Shown here one piece after another: positions 1 to 9,450 of a DNA stretch of 64,000 bases. Location of the stretch: assembly GCF_002008365.1 (NCBI RefSeq), contig NZ_MRDL01000059.1, positions 592,325-656,324 on the forward strand, in the 5' to 3' direction. The notes beneath the pieces were generated by a model. The model worked only from the letters and a program-made list of their open reading frames with translations. It made no database searches and was not told the origin of the DNA. A program made the position numbers and the translations under genes. How positions within the stretch are numbered: the stretch's first letter is position 1; every line of letters starts with the position of its first letter. Origin of the DNA: Rhizobium leguminosarum bv. viciae USDA 2370. Its GTDB lineage: Bacteria > Pseudomonadota > Alphaproteobacteria > Rhizobiales > Rhizobiaceae.

Positions 1-2654
1 ACGGCCTTCCTCATCGCCTCGACCTCGCTGTCGCCTGATACCACCGGGCTGAAGGCCTCGTCCCCGGTCTTCGCAGCGAGTACGACATGCAATTCGCCGA
101 GCCTGAGACCCACCATCGCGACGAAACTGATCAGCGACCGGAAGACGTCATCGTCTGGTTGGACCGCCGGATCGTTCAGCACGAGTTCGTCGGCCCCGCG
201 GCGTAGATTGTTCAGCATCCAGTTCCAGGCGTCGCCCTGATTGCGGATCGCGCCCTGGACGATGATCAAGGTGGAACGGCGTCCGCTGGAATCGGTATGC
301 GCGACCTCTCCGAGCAGGGGCGCCGTGTGGTCATAGCCGGCGCGGGTGAGATAGCGCGTCATCTCGACTTCCGGATGGATGCCCGGGAAGATGTGTCTGA
401 TCAGTTTGATCATCGCTACATCGCCGACGAGCAGCGAGCTGTTGGACTGTTCAGCCGATAGCCAATGCACCGGCAGCTCGTCTGAAATATCGAGACTGTC
501 GAGCCGTTCTGTCCCAATGAATTCGAGCGTGCCGGTCCGGCCGGTGGTGCGCGAGCGGTCGCGAAGTCCGTGCAGAATGCCGCGCGCCATTGCCTCCACG
601 GCAAATCCGTCTGTGAGGAAACCGACGCGTCTACCTTGGCGAATCCTCCCAAGCGCAAGCTGCTGGGCAAGCGCGGAAGGATGCGCATCGTCCCAGGCGA
701 CCGTGAGCGGCAGTTGGTAGGATTCGCTGTGGTTCGGCAGCTCGACCTCCAATTCGCCGAGGACGACGCCGTCGGCGAATGGGATTGGTGTCGCGGAGAT
801 CAGTCGAGCGGCCTGAACCGCCTGGTCCTTTGCCCCGAACCATCGCCGCTTAGAGAGATAGGCGGGCAGGATTTCGCCGCTCAGAATGCGCGCATGACCC
901 GGTTCATCCACGAGGTCGAGCAGGCTACGCCGGATGACCATCGTCAACAGATCGGGAAGCTGTTCCGGCGGTGCGGTGCGCCACGCCGGCGGGTCGGCAT
1001 CAGCCGTCAGCTGGAACCAGAAGAAACCGTAGGGCGGTAAGGTCAGCAGATAGGTCAACTGGCCGATCGGCGGAAACGGCGACATCCCGGTCAGTTCAAT
1101 GGGCACGCGCCCCTCGAAGCTCGACAAGTCGAGTTCGACGGCCTGGGGCAGCCGCGAGAGACTTGCAACACAGAGCAGAACCTCGCCTTCATACTCCCTG
1201 AGATAGGCAAGGATCTTGCGATTTTCCGGTGAAAGGAACCGCAGCGTGCCACGCCCGAAGGCCGGATGCCTGCCGCGCAACGCCAACATTCTGCGCGTCC
1301 AGTTGAGCAGCGAATGCGCGTCCGTACTCTGCGCCTCGACGTTGACGGCCTCGAAACCGTAGAGCGGGTCGGCGACGGGCGGCAGGACGAGACGCGCCGG
1401 ATCTGCCCTGGAGAAACCGCCATTGCGGTCCGGAGACCATTGCATCGGCGTCCTCACTCCATCCCGGTCGCCGAGATAGATATTGTCGCCCATGCCAATC
1501 TCGTCACCGTAATAGATCACCGGCGTTCCCGGCATCGAGAGAAGAAGCGCGTTCATCAGCTCGATCCGCCGGCGGTCGCGCTCCATTAATGGCGCCAGGC
1601 GCCGTCTGATGCCGAGATTGATGCGGGCACGTTTGTCGGATGCATAGGTCTCCCAGAGATAATCCCGCTCGGCGTCGGTCACCATTTCGAGCGTCAGCTC
1701 GTCGTGGTTGCGAAGGAAGATCGCCCATTGGCAGTTGTCTGGAATCTCCGGCGTCTGGCGCAGGATGTCGGTGATCGGAAACCGATCCTCCTTGGCGATC
1801 GCCATATACATGCGCGGCATTAGCGGGAAGTGGAAGGCCATGTGGCATTCGTCGCCCTCTCCGAAATATTCGCGCGTGTCCTCCGGCCATTGATTGGCCT
1901 CGGCAAGCAGCATCACGCCGGGATGAGTGGCATCGAGCGCGGCGCGTATGCGTTTGAGGATCCCGTGGGTTTCCGGCAGGTTTTCGTTGATCGTCCCCTC
2001 GCGCTCGACGAGGTAGGGGATCGCATCGAGACGAAACCCGTCGATGCCGGTTTCCAGCCAGAAGCGCATAACCCTCAGCAACTCCTCCATGACAAGAGGG
2101 CTGTCGAAATTCAGGTCGGGTTGATGGGAATAGAAGCGGTGCCAGTAATAGGCGCCGGCCACCGCGTCCCATGTCCAGTTGGATTTTTCTGTATCGATGA
2201 AAATGATGCGTGTTTCCGGAAATTTCTGATCGGTATCCGACCAGACGTAAAAGTCGCGCTCCGGCGATCCCGCCGGCGCCTGGCGCGCGCGCTGGAACCA
2301 GGGATGCTGGTCGGAGGTGTGGTTGATGACGAGTTCGATGATGACGCGAATATTGCGCTGGTGGGCGGCGTCGACGAAGGCTCGGAAATCCTCCATCGTC
2401 CCGTAATCGGGGCTGACATTGCCATAGTCGGCGATGTCGTAGCCGTCGTCGCGGCGCGGAGAGGGAAAGAAAGGCAGGAGCCAGATGGCATTGACGCCGA
2501 GCGCTGCGATATGATCGAGCTTCTGGTGCAGGCCGGCGAAGTCGCCGACCCCGTCGCCATTGCCATCGTAGAACGACTTGATGTGCAGCTGGTAGATGAT
2601 CGCATCCTTGTACCAGAGCGGCTGCGGCGCGCTATCTGCATTCATCGTGTCCAT
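1..2654 (-). CDS. treS: Trehalose synthase / maltokinase fusion, 3' end outside window
   Basis: Interconverts trehalose and maltose (TreS part) and phosphorylates maltose with ATP (maltokinase part), supplying maltose-1-phosphate to GlgE. The frame is open from 2654 to the left edge (884 codons). A GH13 alpha-amylase fold fills about residues 12-540: the N-terminus reads WYKDAIIYQLHIKSF, the nucleophile is in GFRLDAIPYL (about residue 210), the acid/base in LLAEANQWP, and RNHDELTLE follows. From about residue 585 the maltokinase cap begins (YLSKRRWFGAKDQ), and a kinase-like segment (SLLVGDVAMIKLIR) continues to the edge. Start: ATG at 2654 sits directly after the glgE stop with an AGGGAGG ribosome site; an in-frame ATG at 2645 is weaker. 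The position downstream of glgE fits the TreS-Mak-GlgE pathway. TreS-Mak fusions of about 1,100 residues are common in rhizobia, so roughly 200 residues are missing. Confidence 0.93.
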   Translation of the reverse strand, partial: MDTMNADSAPQPLWYKDAIIYQLHIKSFYDGNGDGVGDFAGLHQKLDHIAALGVNAIWLLPFFPSPRRDDGYDIADYGNVSPDYGTMEDFRAFVDAAHQRNIRVIIELVINHTSDQHPWFQRARQAPAGSPERDFYVWSDTDQKFPETRIIFIDTEKSNWTWDAVAGAYYWHRFYSHQPDLNFDSPLVMEELLRVMRFWLETGIDGFRLDAIPYLVEREGTINENLPETHGILKRIRAALDATHPGVMLLAEANQWPEDTREYFGEGDECHMAFHFPLMPRMYMAIAKEDRFPITDILRQTPEIPDNCQWAIFLRNHDELTLEMVTDAERDYLWETYASDKRARINLGIRRRLAPLMERDRRRIELMNALLLSMPGTPVIYYGDEIGMGDNIYLGDRDGVRTPMQWSPDRNGGFSRADPARLVLPPVADPLYGFEAVNVEAQSTDAHSLLNWTRRMLALRGRHPAFGRGTLRFLSPENRKILAYLREYEGEVLLCVASLSRLPQAVELDLSSFEGRVPIELTGMSPFPPIGQLTYLLTLPPYGFFWFQLTADADPPAWRTAPPEQLPDLLTMVIRRSLLDLVDEPGHARILSGEILPAYLSKRRWFGAKDQAVQAARLISATPIPFADGVVLGELEVELPNHSESYQLPLTVAWDDAHPSALAQQLALGRIRQGRRVGFLTDGFAVEAMARGILHGLRDRSRTTGRTGTLEFIGTERLDSLDISDELPVHWLSAEQSNSSLLVGDVAMIKLIRHIFPGIHPEVEMTRYLTRAGYDHTAPLLGEVAHTDSSGRRSTLIIVQGAIRNQGDAWNWMLNNLRRGADELVLNDPAVQPDDDVFRSLISFVAMVGLRLGELHVVLAAKTGDEAFSPVVSGDSEVEAMRKA

Positions 2655-5600
2655 TCATGCCTCCCTTGAGCGAATGCGCCAGATCGCATAGGGCAGGATC
2701 TCAGGATTGAGCCCGATGCTCTGCCATTTGCCGGTCCACTTGAAACGATGGCCGCCGATCAGATCTTCCGCATCCAGCGTGCCGTCGTCTCCGAGCGACC
2801 AGTGCCAGAGCGGCAGCTCGACGTCGCTTTGCTGGAAATTATGGGGGTCGAGGCTGATGGCGATCAGCAGGACGTTGTCGCGGGCGCGGCTTGCCTTCTC
2901 GAAGAACAAGATATTGTCATTTCGCGCATTCAGCAGCGTCAGCCCGAGATGCGAATGCAGCGCGGTGTTTTCGGTCCGGATGCGGTTGAGCGTCCTGATT
3001 TCGGCAATGATATTGCCCGGCCGGTCATAGTCCCAGGCCCGGATTTCGTACTTTTCGCTGTCGGCATATTCCTTGCGCTTGGCATCGGGTCGCCCCTCGC
3101 AAAGTTCGAAACCATTATAGACGCCCCACAATCCCGAAAGAGTGGCGGCAAGTGCTGCGCGGATCAGGAAGGCCGGGCGCGGTGCGTTCTGCAGGAAATC
3201 CGGATTGATATCATGGGTGTTGACGAAGAAATGCGGGCGGAAGAATTCCTTCGGCGCGGTCTCGGTCAGCTCCCGCATATATTGCTCGAGTTCCCATTTG
3301 GCATTGCGCCAGGTGAAGTAGGTATAGGACTGGGAGAAGCCGATCTTTGCCAGCCGGTACATGACCTTCGGCTTGGTGAAGGCTTCCGAGAGGAAGACGA
3401 CATCGGGATGACGGGCCCTGATATCGCCGATCAGCCATTCCCAGAACGGAAAGGGCTTCGTGTGCGGATTGTCGACGCGAAACAGCTTGACGCCCTGGTC
3501 CACCCAAAGCTGCACGACATCCCTGAGCTCCACCCAAAGCGAAGGCAGGGCATCTTTCGTGTAGAAATCGACGTTGACGATGTCCTCGTATTTCTTCGGC
3601 GGGTTTTCGGCATATTTGATCGTGCCGTCGGGACGCCAGTCGAACCAGCCGGGATGCTCCTTCAACCAGGGGTGATCCGGCGACGCCTGGATCGCAAGGT
3701 CGAGAGCGATCTCCAGGCCATGCCGCCCTGCCGCCTCGACCAACCGGCGGAAATCCTCGAACTCGCCGAGCTCGGGATGGATGGCGTCATGGCCGCCATC
3801 CTCGGAGCCGATGGCATAGGGGCTTCCGGGGTCGCCCGGCCCGGCTTTCAGGCTGTTGTTGCGGCCTTTCCGGTTGGTCGAACCGATCGGATGAATCGGC
3901 GGGAAATAGAGCACGTCGAAACCCATGTCGCGGATGGCGGGCAGTCGCGGGATGACGTCGTCGAAGGTGCCGTGTCGGTCCGGATCGCCGCTCTGCGAGC
4001 GCGGGAAGATCTGGTACCAGCTGGCAAAGGCAGCCTCCTTGCGCTCGGCATCGACGGCGCTTGCCGTCGAGCGAAGCCGAAACGGCCGCCAATCCGCCTT
4101 GTTCATCAATTCGGATGTTTCGGCATCGAGCAGGATCGCCGTGCGCTCGGCATCGGAGGCGCTTTCGAGATTGTCGCCGAGGGCCTTCAATTCGGCATTG
4201 AGCGTTGGGCCGGCATGCATCTCGGCCGAGCGGACGAGGTTCAACCCCTCCTGCAGTTCGAGCTTCAGATCCAGCCTGGCATCGTTCTTCTTCGTCAGTT
4301 CGTAGCGGAAAATCGCAAACGGGTTCTTCCATGCCTCGACGGCAAATTCATAACGTCCAATGCGCTCCAGCAGGAATTCGGCGCGCCAGCGGTCGTTTTC
4401 GACCAATTGCATCTCCGTCTCATTCCAGTCCGCCGCATCGAGCGGCCGCCAGAGCAGGACCGCGGCGATCGGGTCATGGCCGTCGGCGAATATATCCGCC
4501 TCGACGGTGACGATGTCGCCGACCACCCGCTTGACGGGAAAGCGCCCTTCATCGACCCGCGGCATGATGTTTTCGATGGCGAGCCGCGGTGATGCTATCG
4601 CCTGTGCGACGTCGAGGATCGGCCGGGATGTGATCGGCGCCGGCGCCTTGCCTTCGACCACCAGGGTCTCCCCTGCCCGCAGCCGCAGAGCTGTGCCGTC
4701 GGCTGCGGCGGGAAGAAAACCGGAGGCCGCTTCGCGCAGTGCGGTCACCGGAGCGGGCGCACTTTTCCGAAGGTCCCTGTTGAGCAGGATGAACCGCACA
4801 TTCTCAGTGCTACGAAGGTCTTCCGCCTCAGCCTGCAGCAGCGCTGAGACCGGTCCGTTGGCGTTGCGGATGAGCCGGAGCGACGAGGTCGGCGCATGGG
4901 GTTTCTTGCCGACCTCGGTGTTCGCAAGGCGAATTTCGGAGGAGATATCGAAGGCAAGGTCATGGCGCATCCTCCGCAAGCCCGCTCCATTCCCATGGGT
5001 CGGATCGAGCGGCGTGACTGCGCCATATTCGAAGCCCATCGGAACCATCAGGCCGCCGCCGAGTGAAGCAGCCAGCCGGAGCGCCCTTATAGCGCGCCGT
5101 TCGAGGATTTCGCGACTTTCGGTTCCGTGGGCGATCCGCCTGGCGAAGGGCGGCTCCGGAAAAGCGACCTGCCAGCCAAGCTCCTTCTGGACGCGGTGTT
5201 CTTCGATGAACCATCTCTCATCGAAATCCCACCAAGCCATCGATGAAAAACATCCGTCGAAGCCTGTATCCTTGACCGCGGCCCTGGCTCCAAAGTCAGT
5301 GCCGGGCGTCCAGGCGAGGAATTGCGCGTCCGCCTTCTCGCGCACCGCCGAAATCAGTGATTTGAAAACCGCCGGCGCAATGCGATCGATCCCGAGCGCC
5401 CTGTAGCCGGAGAGGCCGAGACCAGTCAGTCCTCGCAGCCGTTCGGTCCATTCTTCCAACAGCCGGGATAGAGACTCCGCCCCCATCGCAGTCATCGGTT
5501 CCGCCGGGTCCAATGGCGAGCGCCTCGGATCGACAGGGTGAAAGCCCGCCTTGGGATCCCGGGCCTTACCGTCGAGCATCAAGTCCATCATCAAGGCGAC

Positions 5601-5978
5601 GCCGCTCTTGCGGGCGGCCTCCGCCAGGCGTCCCACCCCCTCCTCGACTGCGCTTCCGAGCGACAGTTGAGGATCGAGGCGGCCTAGGTCCCGGGAGGCA
5701 AAGACGCTGCGCTCCCCGCCCCGGTCGAAAAGAGGCGCCGTCAGCACACGGTCGAAACCCGTATCCGCTGCATGGTCGAAAACCTCGCGCCACGCATCGA
5801 TACCCTGAAGAAGGAGTGGATTGACATAATAAATCCGGGGTGGGGTGCTCAACACACCCTGTTTTGGAGAGAATAACATCGGCCGCCGCTCGAGTTGCTT
5901 TACAGGCAAACTTCTGTTGGCGGCCGTTGTTCCACCGAAACTGCCAATTCGCGATGCGCTGGACATCACCGGCCGCAT
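2655..5978 (-). CDS. glgE: Alpha-1,4-glucan:maltose-1-phosphate maltosyltransferase GlgE, long rhizobial form
   Basis: Transfers maltosyl units from maltose-1-phosphate to alpha-1,4-glucan in the cytoplasm. It has 1107 residues against about 660-700 for actinobacterial GlgE. The C-terminal two thirds carry the GlgE N-domain (about 455-580) and a GH13 catalytic domain. FRVDNPHTKP places the nucleophile Asp near 835 and LSEAFTKPKV the Glu near 864, the 29-residue spacing known from Streptomyces GlgE. The extra N-terminal part (about 45-370) looks like a degenerate GH13 barrel without an obvious catalytic set. The start is uncertain: the first Met is listed, but Met34 (ATG at 5879, MLFSPKQGV) is also possible, and neither has a strong ribosome site. 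It is directly followed by treS-mak with no gap. Confidence 0.93.
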   Translation of the reverse strand: MRPVMSSASRIGSFGGTTAANRSLPVKQLERRPMLFSPKQGVLSTPPRIYYVNPLLLQGIDAWREVFDHAADTGFDRVLTAPLFDRGGERSVFASRDLGRLDPQLSLGSAVEEGVGRLAEAARKSGVALMMDLMLDGKARDPKAGFHPVDPRRSPLDPAEPMTAMGAESLSRLLEEWTERLRGLTGLGLSGYRALGIDRIAPAVFKSLISAVREKADAQFLAWTPGTDFGARAAVKDTGFDGCFSSMAWWDFDERWFIEEHRVQKELGWQVAFPEPPFARRIAHGTESREILERRAIRALRLAASLGGGLMVPMGFEYGAVTPLDPTHGNGAGLRRMRHDLAFDISSEIRLANTEVGKKPHAPTSSLRLIRNANGPVSALLQAEAEDLRSTENVRFILLNRDLRKSAPAPVTALREAASGFLPAAADGTALRLRAGETLVVEGKAPAPITSRPILDVAQAIASPRLAIENIMPRVDEGRFPVKRVVGDIVTVEADIFADGHDPIAAVLLWRPLDAADWNETEMQLVENDRWRAEFLLERIGRYEFAVEAWKNPFAIFRYELTKKNDARLDLKLELQEGLNLVRSAEMHAGPTLNAELKALGDNLESASDAERTAILLDAETSELMNKADWRPFRLRSTASAVDAERKEAAFASWYQIFPRSQSGDPDRHGTFDDVIPRLPAIRDMGFDVLYFPPIHPIGSTNRKGRNNSLKAGPGDPGSPYAIGSEDGGHDAIHPELGEFEDFRRLVEAAGRHGLEIALDLAIQASPDHPWLKEHPGWFDWRPDGTIKYAENPPKKYEDIVNVDFYTKDALPSLWVELRDVVQLWVDQGVKLFRVDNPHTKPFPFWEWLIGDIRARHPDVVFLSEAFTKPKVMYRLAKIGFSQSYTYFTWRNAKWELEQYMRELTETAPKEFFRPHFFVNTHDINPDFLQNAPRPAFLIRAALAATLSGLWGVYNGFELCEGRPDAKRKEYADSEKYEIRAWDYDRPGNIIAEIRTLNRIRTENTALHSHLGLTLLNARNDNILFFEKASRARDNVLLIAISLDPHNFQQSDVELPLWHWSLGDDGTLDAEDLIGGHRFKWTGKWQSIGLNPEILPYAIWRIRSREA

Positions 5979-6578
5979 TGGCGCGGGACCGATAGGACGC
6001 GTTAATTTCGAGCATCAAAGGCGCTTGCGTCAGAAGAGAGACCTTGAAGGACTGCCGCATTTCGGTAGTCTTTCACTTCCTGGGAGGGTGACCCATTTGG
6101 CTGCTGACGGCGCACCATTGCTTCGATCGATATGCTTTAGCGCCGCCCTGTCGGCTTGCGCGCTGTGCCTGGCCTCCTGGAGCATCGACACCGATCGTTC
6201 CACTGAGAACACCCATGGCCTGTTCGAAATCCGCGAGGAGGCCAGGCGCTTCATTTCGCACGAGAACGCCAAGGGGCATCAGCAATGGGACGTGCTGGAG
6301 CCCAACCTGAAGATTCTGGTTCCCCGCTGTGCGGTGCCGCTCGAAACACAGTGGACGCCGAAGAGCCTTGGCCGCTCGAAACTGAGCGTGATGGTGATAT
6401 GCACGGTCGCGGTGCCGAACAGCGTGATGAGACGTTGGGATGTCCATGTTCCGGTAGAGCGCAAGCCAAATCTGACGGGAAGCCCCGCCGCCCCGCACCG
6501 TTCGGAAAGAGCAGGCGCCCGAACGGGACTTGATGTATCCGAATGAATCTCTGCGATTTGCAATAAAGGCGACCAGAC
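5979..6578. other. 600-bp gap without a convincing gene
   Basis: This stretch separates glgE from the MBL-fold gene. Open frames exist on both strands, but none has a recognisable motif, a good ribosome site or a family resemblance. It must contain the promoter of the glgE-treS operon (minus strand) and probably that of the 6579 gene (plus strand). A decayed gene around 6100-6540 cannot be excluded, since the region is as GC-rich as coding DNA. Confidence 0.5.
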
Positions 6579-7457
6579 GTGAATCCATCGGTGGAATTGT
6601 GTTCATATCCCGAACTCGATGATCGAATCGTGATCGTCAGGGCGGGGGATGAGGTTGATAGCGTGTTTGTCCAGACCGAGAGGTTCAATGTGCTGATCGA
6701 TACGCTCGGAACGCCCGAATTATGCCTGGCGGCGCTGGACCTGCTCGAGGAACAGACGAAGGAACGCCCGATGATCGTCATCAATTCGCACATGGATTGG
6801 GATCATTTCTGGGGGAATGCCGCCGTTGCGGGGCGCGCTCCGATTATCGCGCATGCCGCAGCGCTCGACCGTTTACGCGACCCTTCCGCACGCGAGGTCC
6901 TGAGGGACAAGGCAAGCCAGGATTCGAGGTTTCGGAACGTCGACCTCATCGGTCCCGACATTACGTTCTCCGCCTCGATGACCCTCAATGGCGGTGATCT
7001 GACGCTGGAACTCATTCATACGCCGGGTCACACGCCCGACCATATCGCCGTATGGATTCCCGAACTTCGCATCTGCCTGGCCGTCGACGCGGTGGAGTAT
7101 CCCGTTCCCGAAGTCTGGAGCAAAAGTACTGATGATCTCCGCCTTATCCGTTCCTCGCTCGAGCGAATACGTGACCTGGATGCAAGGCTGATTATCCCTG
7201 CGCACGGCCGGACGTACTCCCCTTCGACGGTGGATGCGAACCTCGCCTATTTCCAAGCCCTAGCCGATCGTATCGGCAGTTTGAGCGAGAGCCAGCTGGC
7301 GGATCCACAACTCGGCAGCTCAATCGGCCTGCGGCTTGAAGACTTCGTCCCCATCCCCGACGGAATGCCTTCCGAGGTGGTGGCGTTCTACCGGAACTGC
7401 CATGAGACAAACCTTGGCGCGACGGTTCAGGCCCATATCGAAGAGACCGGAAAATGA
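6579..7457 (+). CDS. MBL-fold metallo-hydrolase
   Basis: A 292-residue metallo-beta-lactamase-fold protein. The metal-binding motif is SHMDWDHFWGN (residues 70-80), i.e. His71-x-Asp73-x-Asp75-His76, where the usual HxHxDH has Asp instead of the second His. Further ligands look intact: His151 in HTPGHTPDH, Asp170 in LAVDAVE and His209 in IPAHG. There is no signal peptide, so it is probably cytoplasmic. The start is GTG, preceded by a weak AAAGGCG. It overlaps the next gene by 4 bases, implying translational coupling to a small-molecule kinase. The substrate cannot be read from the sequence; thioester, lactone or phosphodiester hydrolysis are all possible for the fold. Confidence 0.85.
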   Translation: MNPSVELCSYPELDDRIVIVRAGDEVDSVFVQTERFNVLIDTLGTPELCLAALDLLEEQTKERPMIVINSHMDWDHFWGNAAVAGRAPIIAHAAALDRLRDPSAREVLRDKASQDSRFRNVDLIGPDITFSASMTLNGGDLTLELIHTPGHTPDHIAVWIPELRICLAVDAVEYPVPEVWSKSTDDLRLIRSSLERIRDLDARLIIPAHGRTYSPSTVDANLAYFQALADRIGSLSESQLADPQLGSSIGLRLEDFVPIPDGMPSEVVAFYRNCHETNLGATVQAHIEETGK

Positions 7458-8224
7458 AACTGTTGGAGGGCGGTCGAACCGGGCAGATCTGGCGTGGTGG
7501 CGATACCGTGATCAGGCCTTCCGGCGCGTGGACGCCGACGGTGCACCGGTTTTTGCGCCATCTGAGGAGCAGAGGCTTTTCGGGAGCGCCGGATCCCATT
7601 GAAATAACGGGGAACCAGGAGGTCATCAGTTATGTCGCCGGGCGCGTCTGCGAAGATTTGAGCGACCAATTTGTCGGATCGGAGCCCATGCTGCTTTCCG
7701 CAGCGAAGCTTCTGCGCGACTTTCATTCGGCATCTCAAGGATTTCTGGAATCGGATCGCGAGGTCCAGACATGGATGTTGCCGCCACAGGAGCCGCGCGA
7801 GATCGTATGCCACGGAGATTATGCGCCCTACAATGTCGCCACGGCAGGTCAGGCGGCTGTCGGCATCATCGATTTCGACGCCGCCCATCCCGCGTCGCGC
7901 CTTTGGGATTTGGCCTACTCGGTTTATCGCTGGGCGCCCCTATCCGATCCCGCCAACCCACATGTGGCATTCAACCTCGACGAACAGCTGCGGCGAGCGG
8001 AACTCTTCTGTGAGGCATATGGGGCGACGGTGGACGAACGGCTCCAGCTCCCCGAGATGATCTGCAGGCGGCTTCAGGCGCTGGTCGATTTCATGCTGGC
8101 GAACGCCTCGGCTGGAGAGGCGACATTCGCGGAGGACGTCGCCACAGGAGATGCCCGGCTCTATCTAAGCGATATCGACTATATCAGAAGCCATCGGGAT
8201 CGACTGCTCGAAGCTCTGTGCTGA
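7454..8224 (+). CDS. APH-family (aminoglycoside/choline kinase-like) phosphotransferase
   Basis: A 256-residue protein with the APH kinase fold. The catalytic loop is CHGDYAPYN (His120, Asp122, Asn127), followed by the metal-binding IIDFDAA (Asp140, Asp142). It is a little short for the family (usually 260-300), with a reduced N-lobe, and has no signal peptide. Members phosphorylate hydroxyls on small molecules such as aminoglycosides, choline, homoserine or sugars; the residues seen do not tell which. The ATG overlaps the end of the MBL-fold gene by 4 bases, so the two products probably act on the same compound. It converges on corA with only 21 bases between stops. Confidence 0.85.
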   Translation: MKLLEGGRTGQIWRGGDTVIRPSGAWTPTVHRFLRHLRSRGFSGAPDPIEITGNQEVISYVAGRVCEDLSDQFVGSEPMLLSAAKLLRDFHSASQGFLESDREVQTWMLPPQEPREIVCHGDYAPYNVATAGQAAVGIIDFDAAHPASRLWDLAYSVYRWAPLSDPANPHVAFNLDEQLRRAELFCEAYGATVDERLQLPEMICRRLQALVDFMLANASAGEATFAEDVATGDARLYLSDIDYIRSHRDRLLEALC

Positions 8225-8245
8225 CGCCTTCGCCAGGCTTCATAT

Positions 8246-9289
8246 CTAGAGCCACTTCCTCCGACGGAAGAAACTGAAGAGAAACAGGCACAAGAAGGCG
8301 ATAACACCAAGCACGACGAAATAGCCATATTGGAATTTCAGTTCGGGCATATCGCTGAAATTCATCCCGTAGATACCGGCGATCGCGGTGGGAACGGCCA
8401 GGATCGCCGCCCATGCGGCGAGTTGGCGGGCGATCGCCGTCTGCTCCGTCTGGCCAATCATCACGCTGGCCTCGAAGGCAAAGGCGAGAACCTCGCGTAG
8501 CGCATCGATATCTTCCTGAACCCGGCGCACGTGATCCGTCACATCGCGAAACAGCGACTGGAGCGTCGGATCCATGCCGGGAAGATCGATGTGCTCGTAT
8601 CGCCGACAGACGTCTACCAGCGGCACCACGGCATTGCGGAGCCGCAGCAGCTTGCGCCGCAACAGGTAAAGGCGCTCGATGTCAGACTTTGCCAGCTGTT
8701 CGCGCAGCACCAGATCCTCGAGCTTCTCGACCTCCTCCTGCACGACCTCGATCACCGGCATATAATTGTCGACGATGAAATCGAGGATGGAATAGAGAAT
8801 ATAATTCTCGCCGTGGGCAAGCGCTGTCGGCGTGGCCTCGCATCGCTGCCGCACCGCGAGATACGAGGACGAGTCCCCGTGGCGAACGGAGACGACATAA
8901 CCGCGACCGACGAACAAATGCGTTTCGCCGAAGATGATTTCGTCATCCTTCATGTGGGCGGTCCGGGCGACGATGAACATCGCGTCCCCATAAATCTCCA
9001 GCTTCGGGCGCTGGTGGGGCTGCGCTGCATCCTCGATCGCCAGCGGATGGAGATTGAACTCGGCCTGGACCTGGTGCAGCAGCACTTCATCCGGCTCGTG
9101 CAGGCCGATCCAGACGATGGCATTCTCCCTGCTTCGCCATTCGCCGGCCTCTTCTATCCTGATGTCGCGAATGCGTTGCCCATGCTGGTAAACGGCAGCA
9201 GCCACGACGCCGGGCCGTTCATACGGAGGCGATGTGGAACCGCCACCTGATTGCGCGGAAATACTGTCCAGATCCTTTAGCCGTTCCAA
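8246..9289 (-). CDS. corA: CorA-family magnesium/cobalt channel
   Basis: Inner-membrane Mg2+/Co2+ channel. The 347 residues have the family layout: a soluble N-terminal domain, long helices rich in charged residues (about 180-285), then two C-terminal membrane segments. The signature YGMNF lies at the end of the first (about residue 313), and the protein ends in a basic tail RRRKWL. The start is TTG at 9289, supported by GGAGG nine bases upstream; no ATG lies near the expected N-terminus. A short perfect hairpin sits just ahead of the start. The gene lies downstream of and co-oriented with the DUF4272 gene across a 161-base gap. Confidence 0.93.
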   Translation of the reverse strand: MERLKDLDSISAQSGGGSTSPPYERPGVVAAAVYQHGQRIRDIRIEEAGEWRSRENAIVWIGLHEPDEVLLHQVQAEFNLHPLAIEDAAQPHQRPKLEIYGDAMFIVARTAHMKDDEIIFGETHLFVGRGYVVSVRHGDSSSYLAVRQRCEATPTALAHGENYILYSILDFIVDNYMPVIEVVQEEVEKLEDLVLREQLAKSDIERLYLLRRKLLRLRNAVVPLVDVCRRYEHIDLPGMDPTLQSLFRDVTDHVRRVQEDIDALREVLAFAFEASVMIGQTEQTAIARQLAAWAAILAVPTAIAGIYGMNFSDMPELKFQYGYFVVLGVIAFLCLFLFSFFRRRKWL

Positions 9290-9310
9290 ATCCTGCCGTC
9301 CTCCATTTCG

Positions 9311-9329
9311 CGCGGATCACAAATCCGCG
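9311..9329 (-). promoter_or_regulatory. Hairpin in the corA leader
   Basis: Perfect 7-bp stem CGCGGAT / ATCCGCG with a 5-base loop, about 20 bases upstream of the TTG start of corA. No T-tract follows, so it does not look like a terminator of the upstream DUF4272 gene. It could affect corA translation or be chance. Confidence 0.3.
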
Positions 9330-9450
9330 GCCAGCCCCTCCGCCAGTCAGGCGCTCAACCGATCATAATGCTATTTCGTAAAACATGCATCATCCGCGTC
9401 GGTGCGGGGTCTGACCAGGCGCCTTCATCGTGGCCGGGCGCCGGGCGGCG

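Noticed and set aside
2748..4592. 614-codon open frame on the plus strand
   Set aside because: Antisense to glgE, whose catalytic motifs are intact; no domain recognised in the shadow.
5845..6546. Open frame of 233 codons on the plus strand in the glgE/MBL gap
   Set aside because: No ribosome site, no recognisable domain, and it begins inside the glgE 5' region; kept only as a possible decayed gene.
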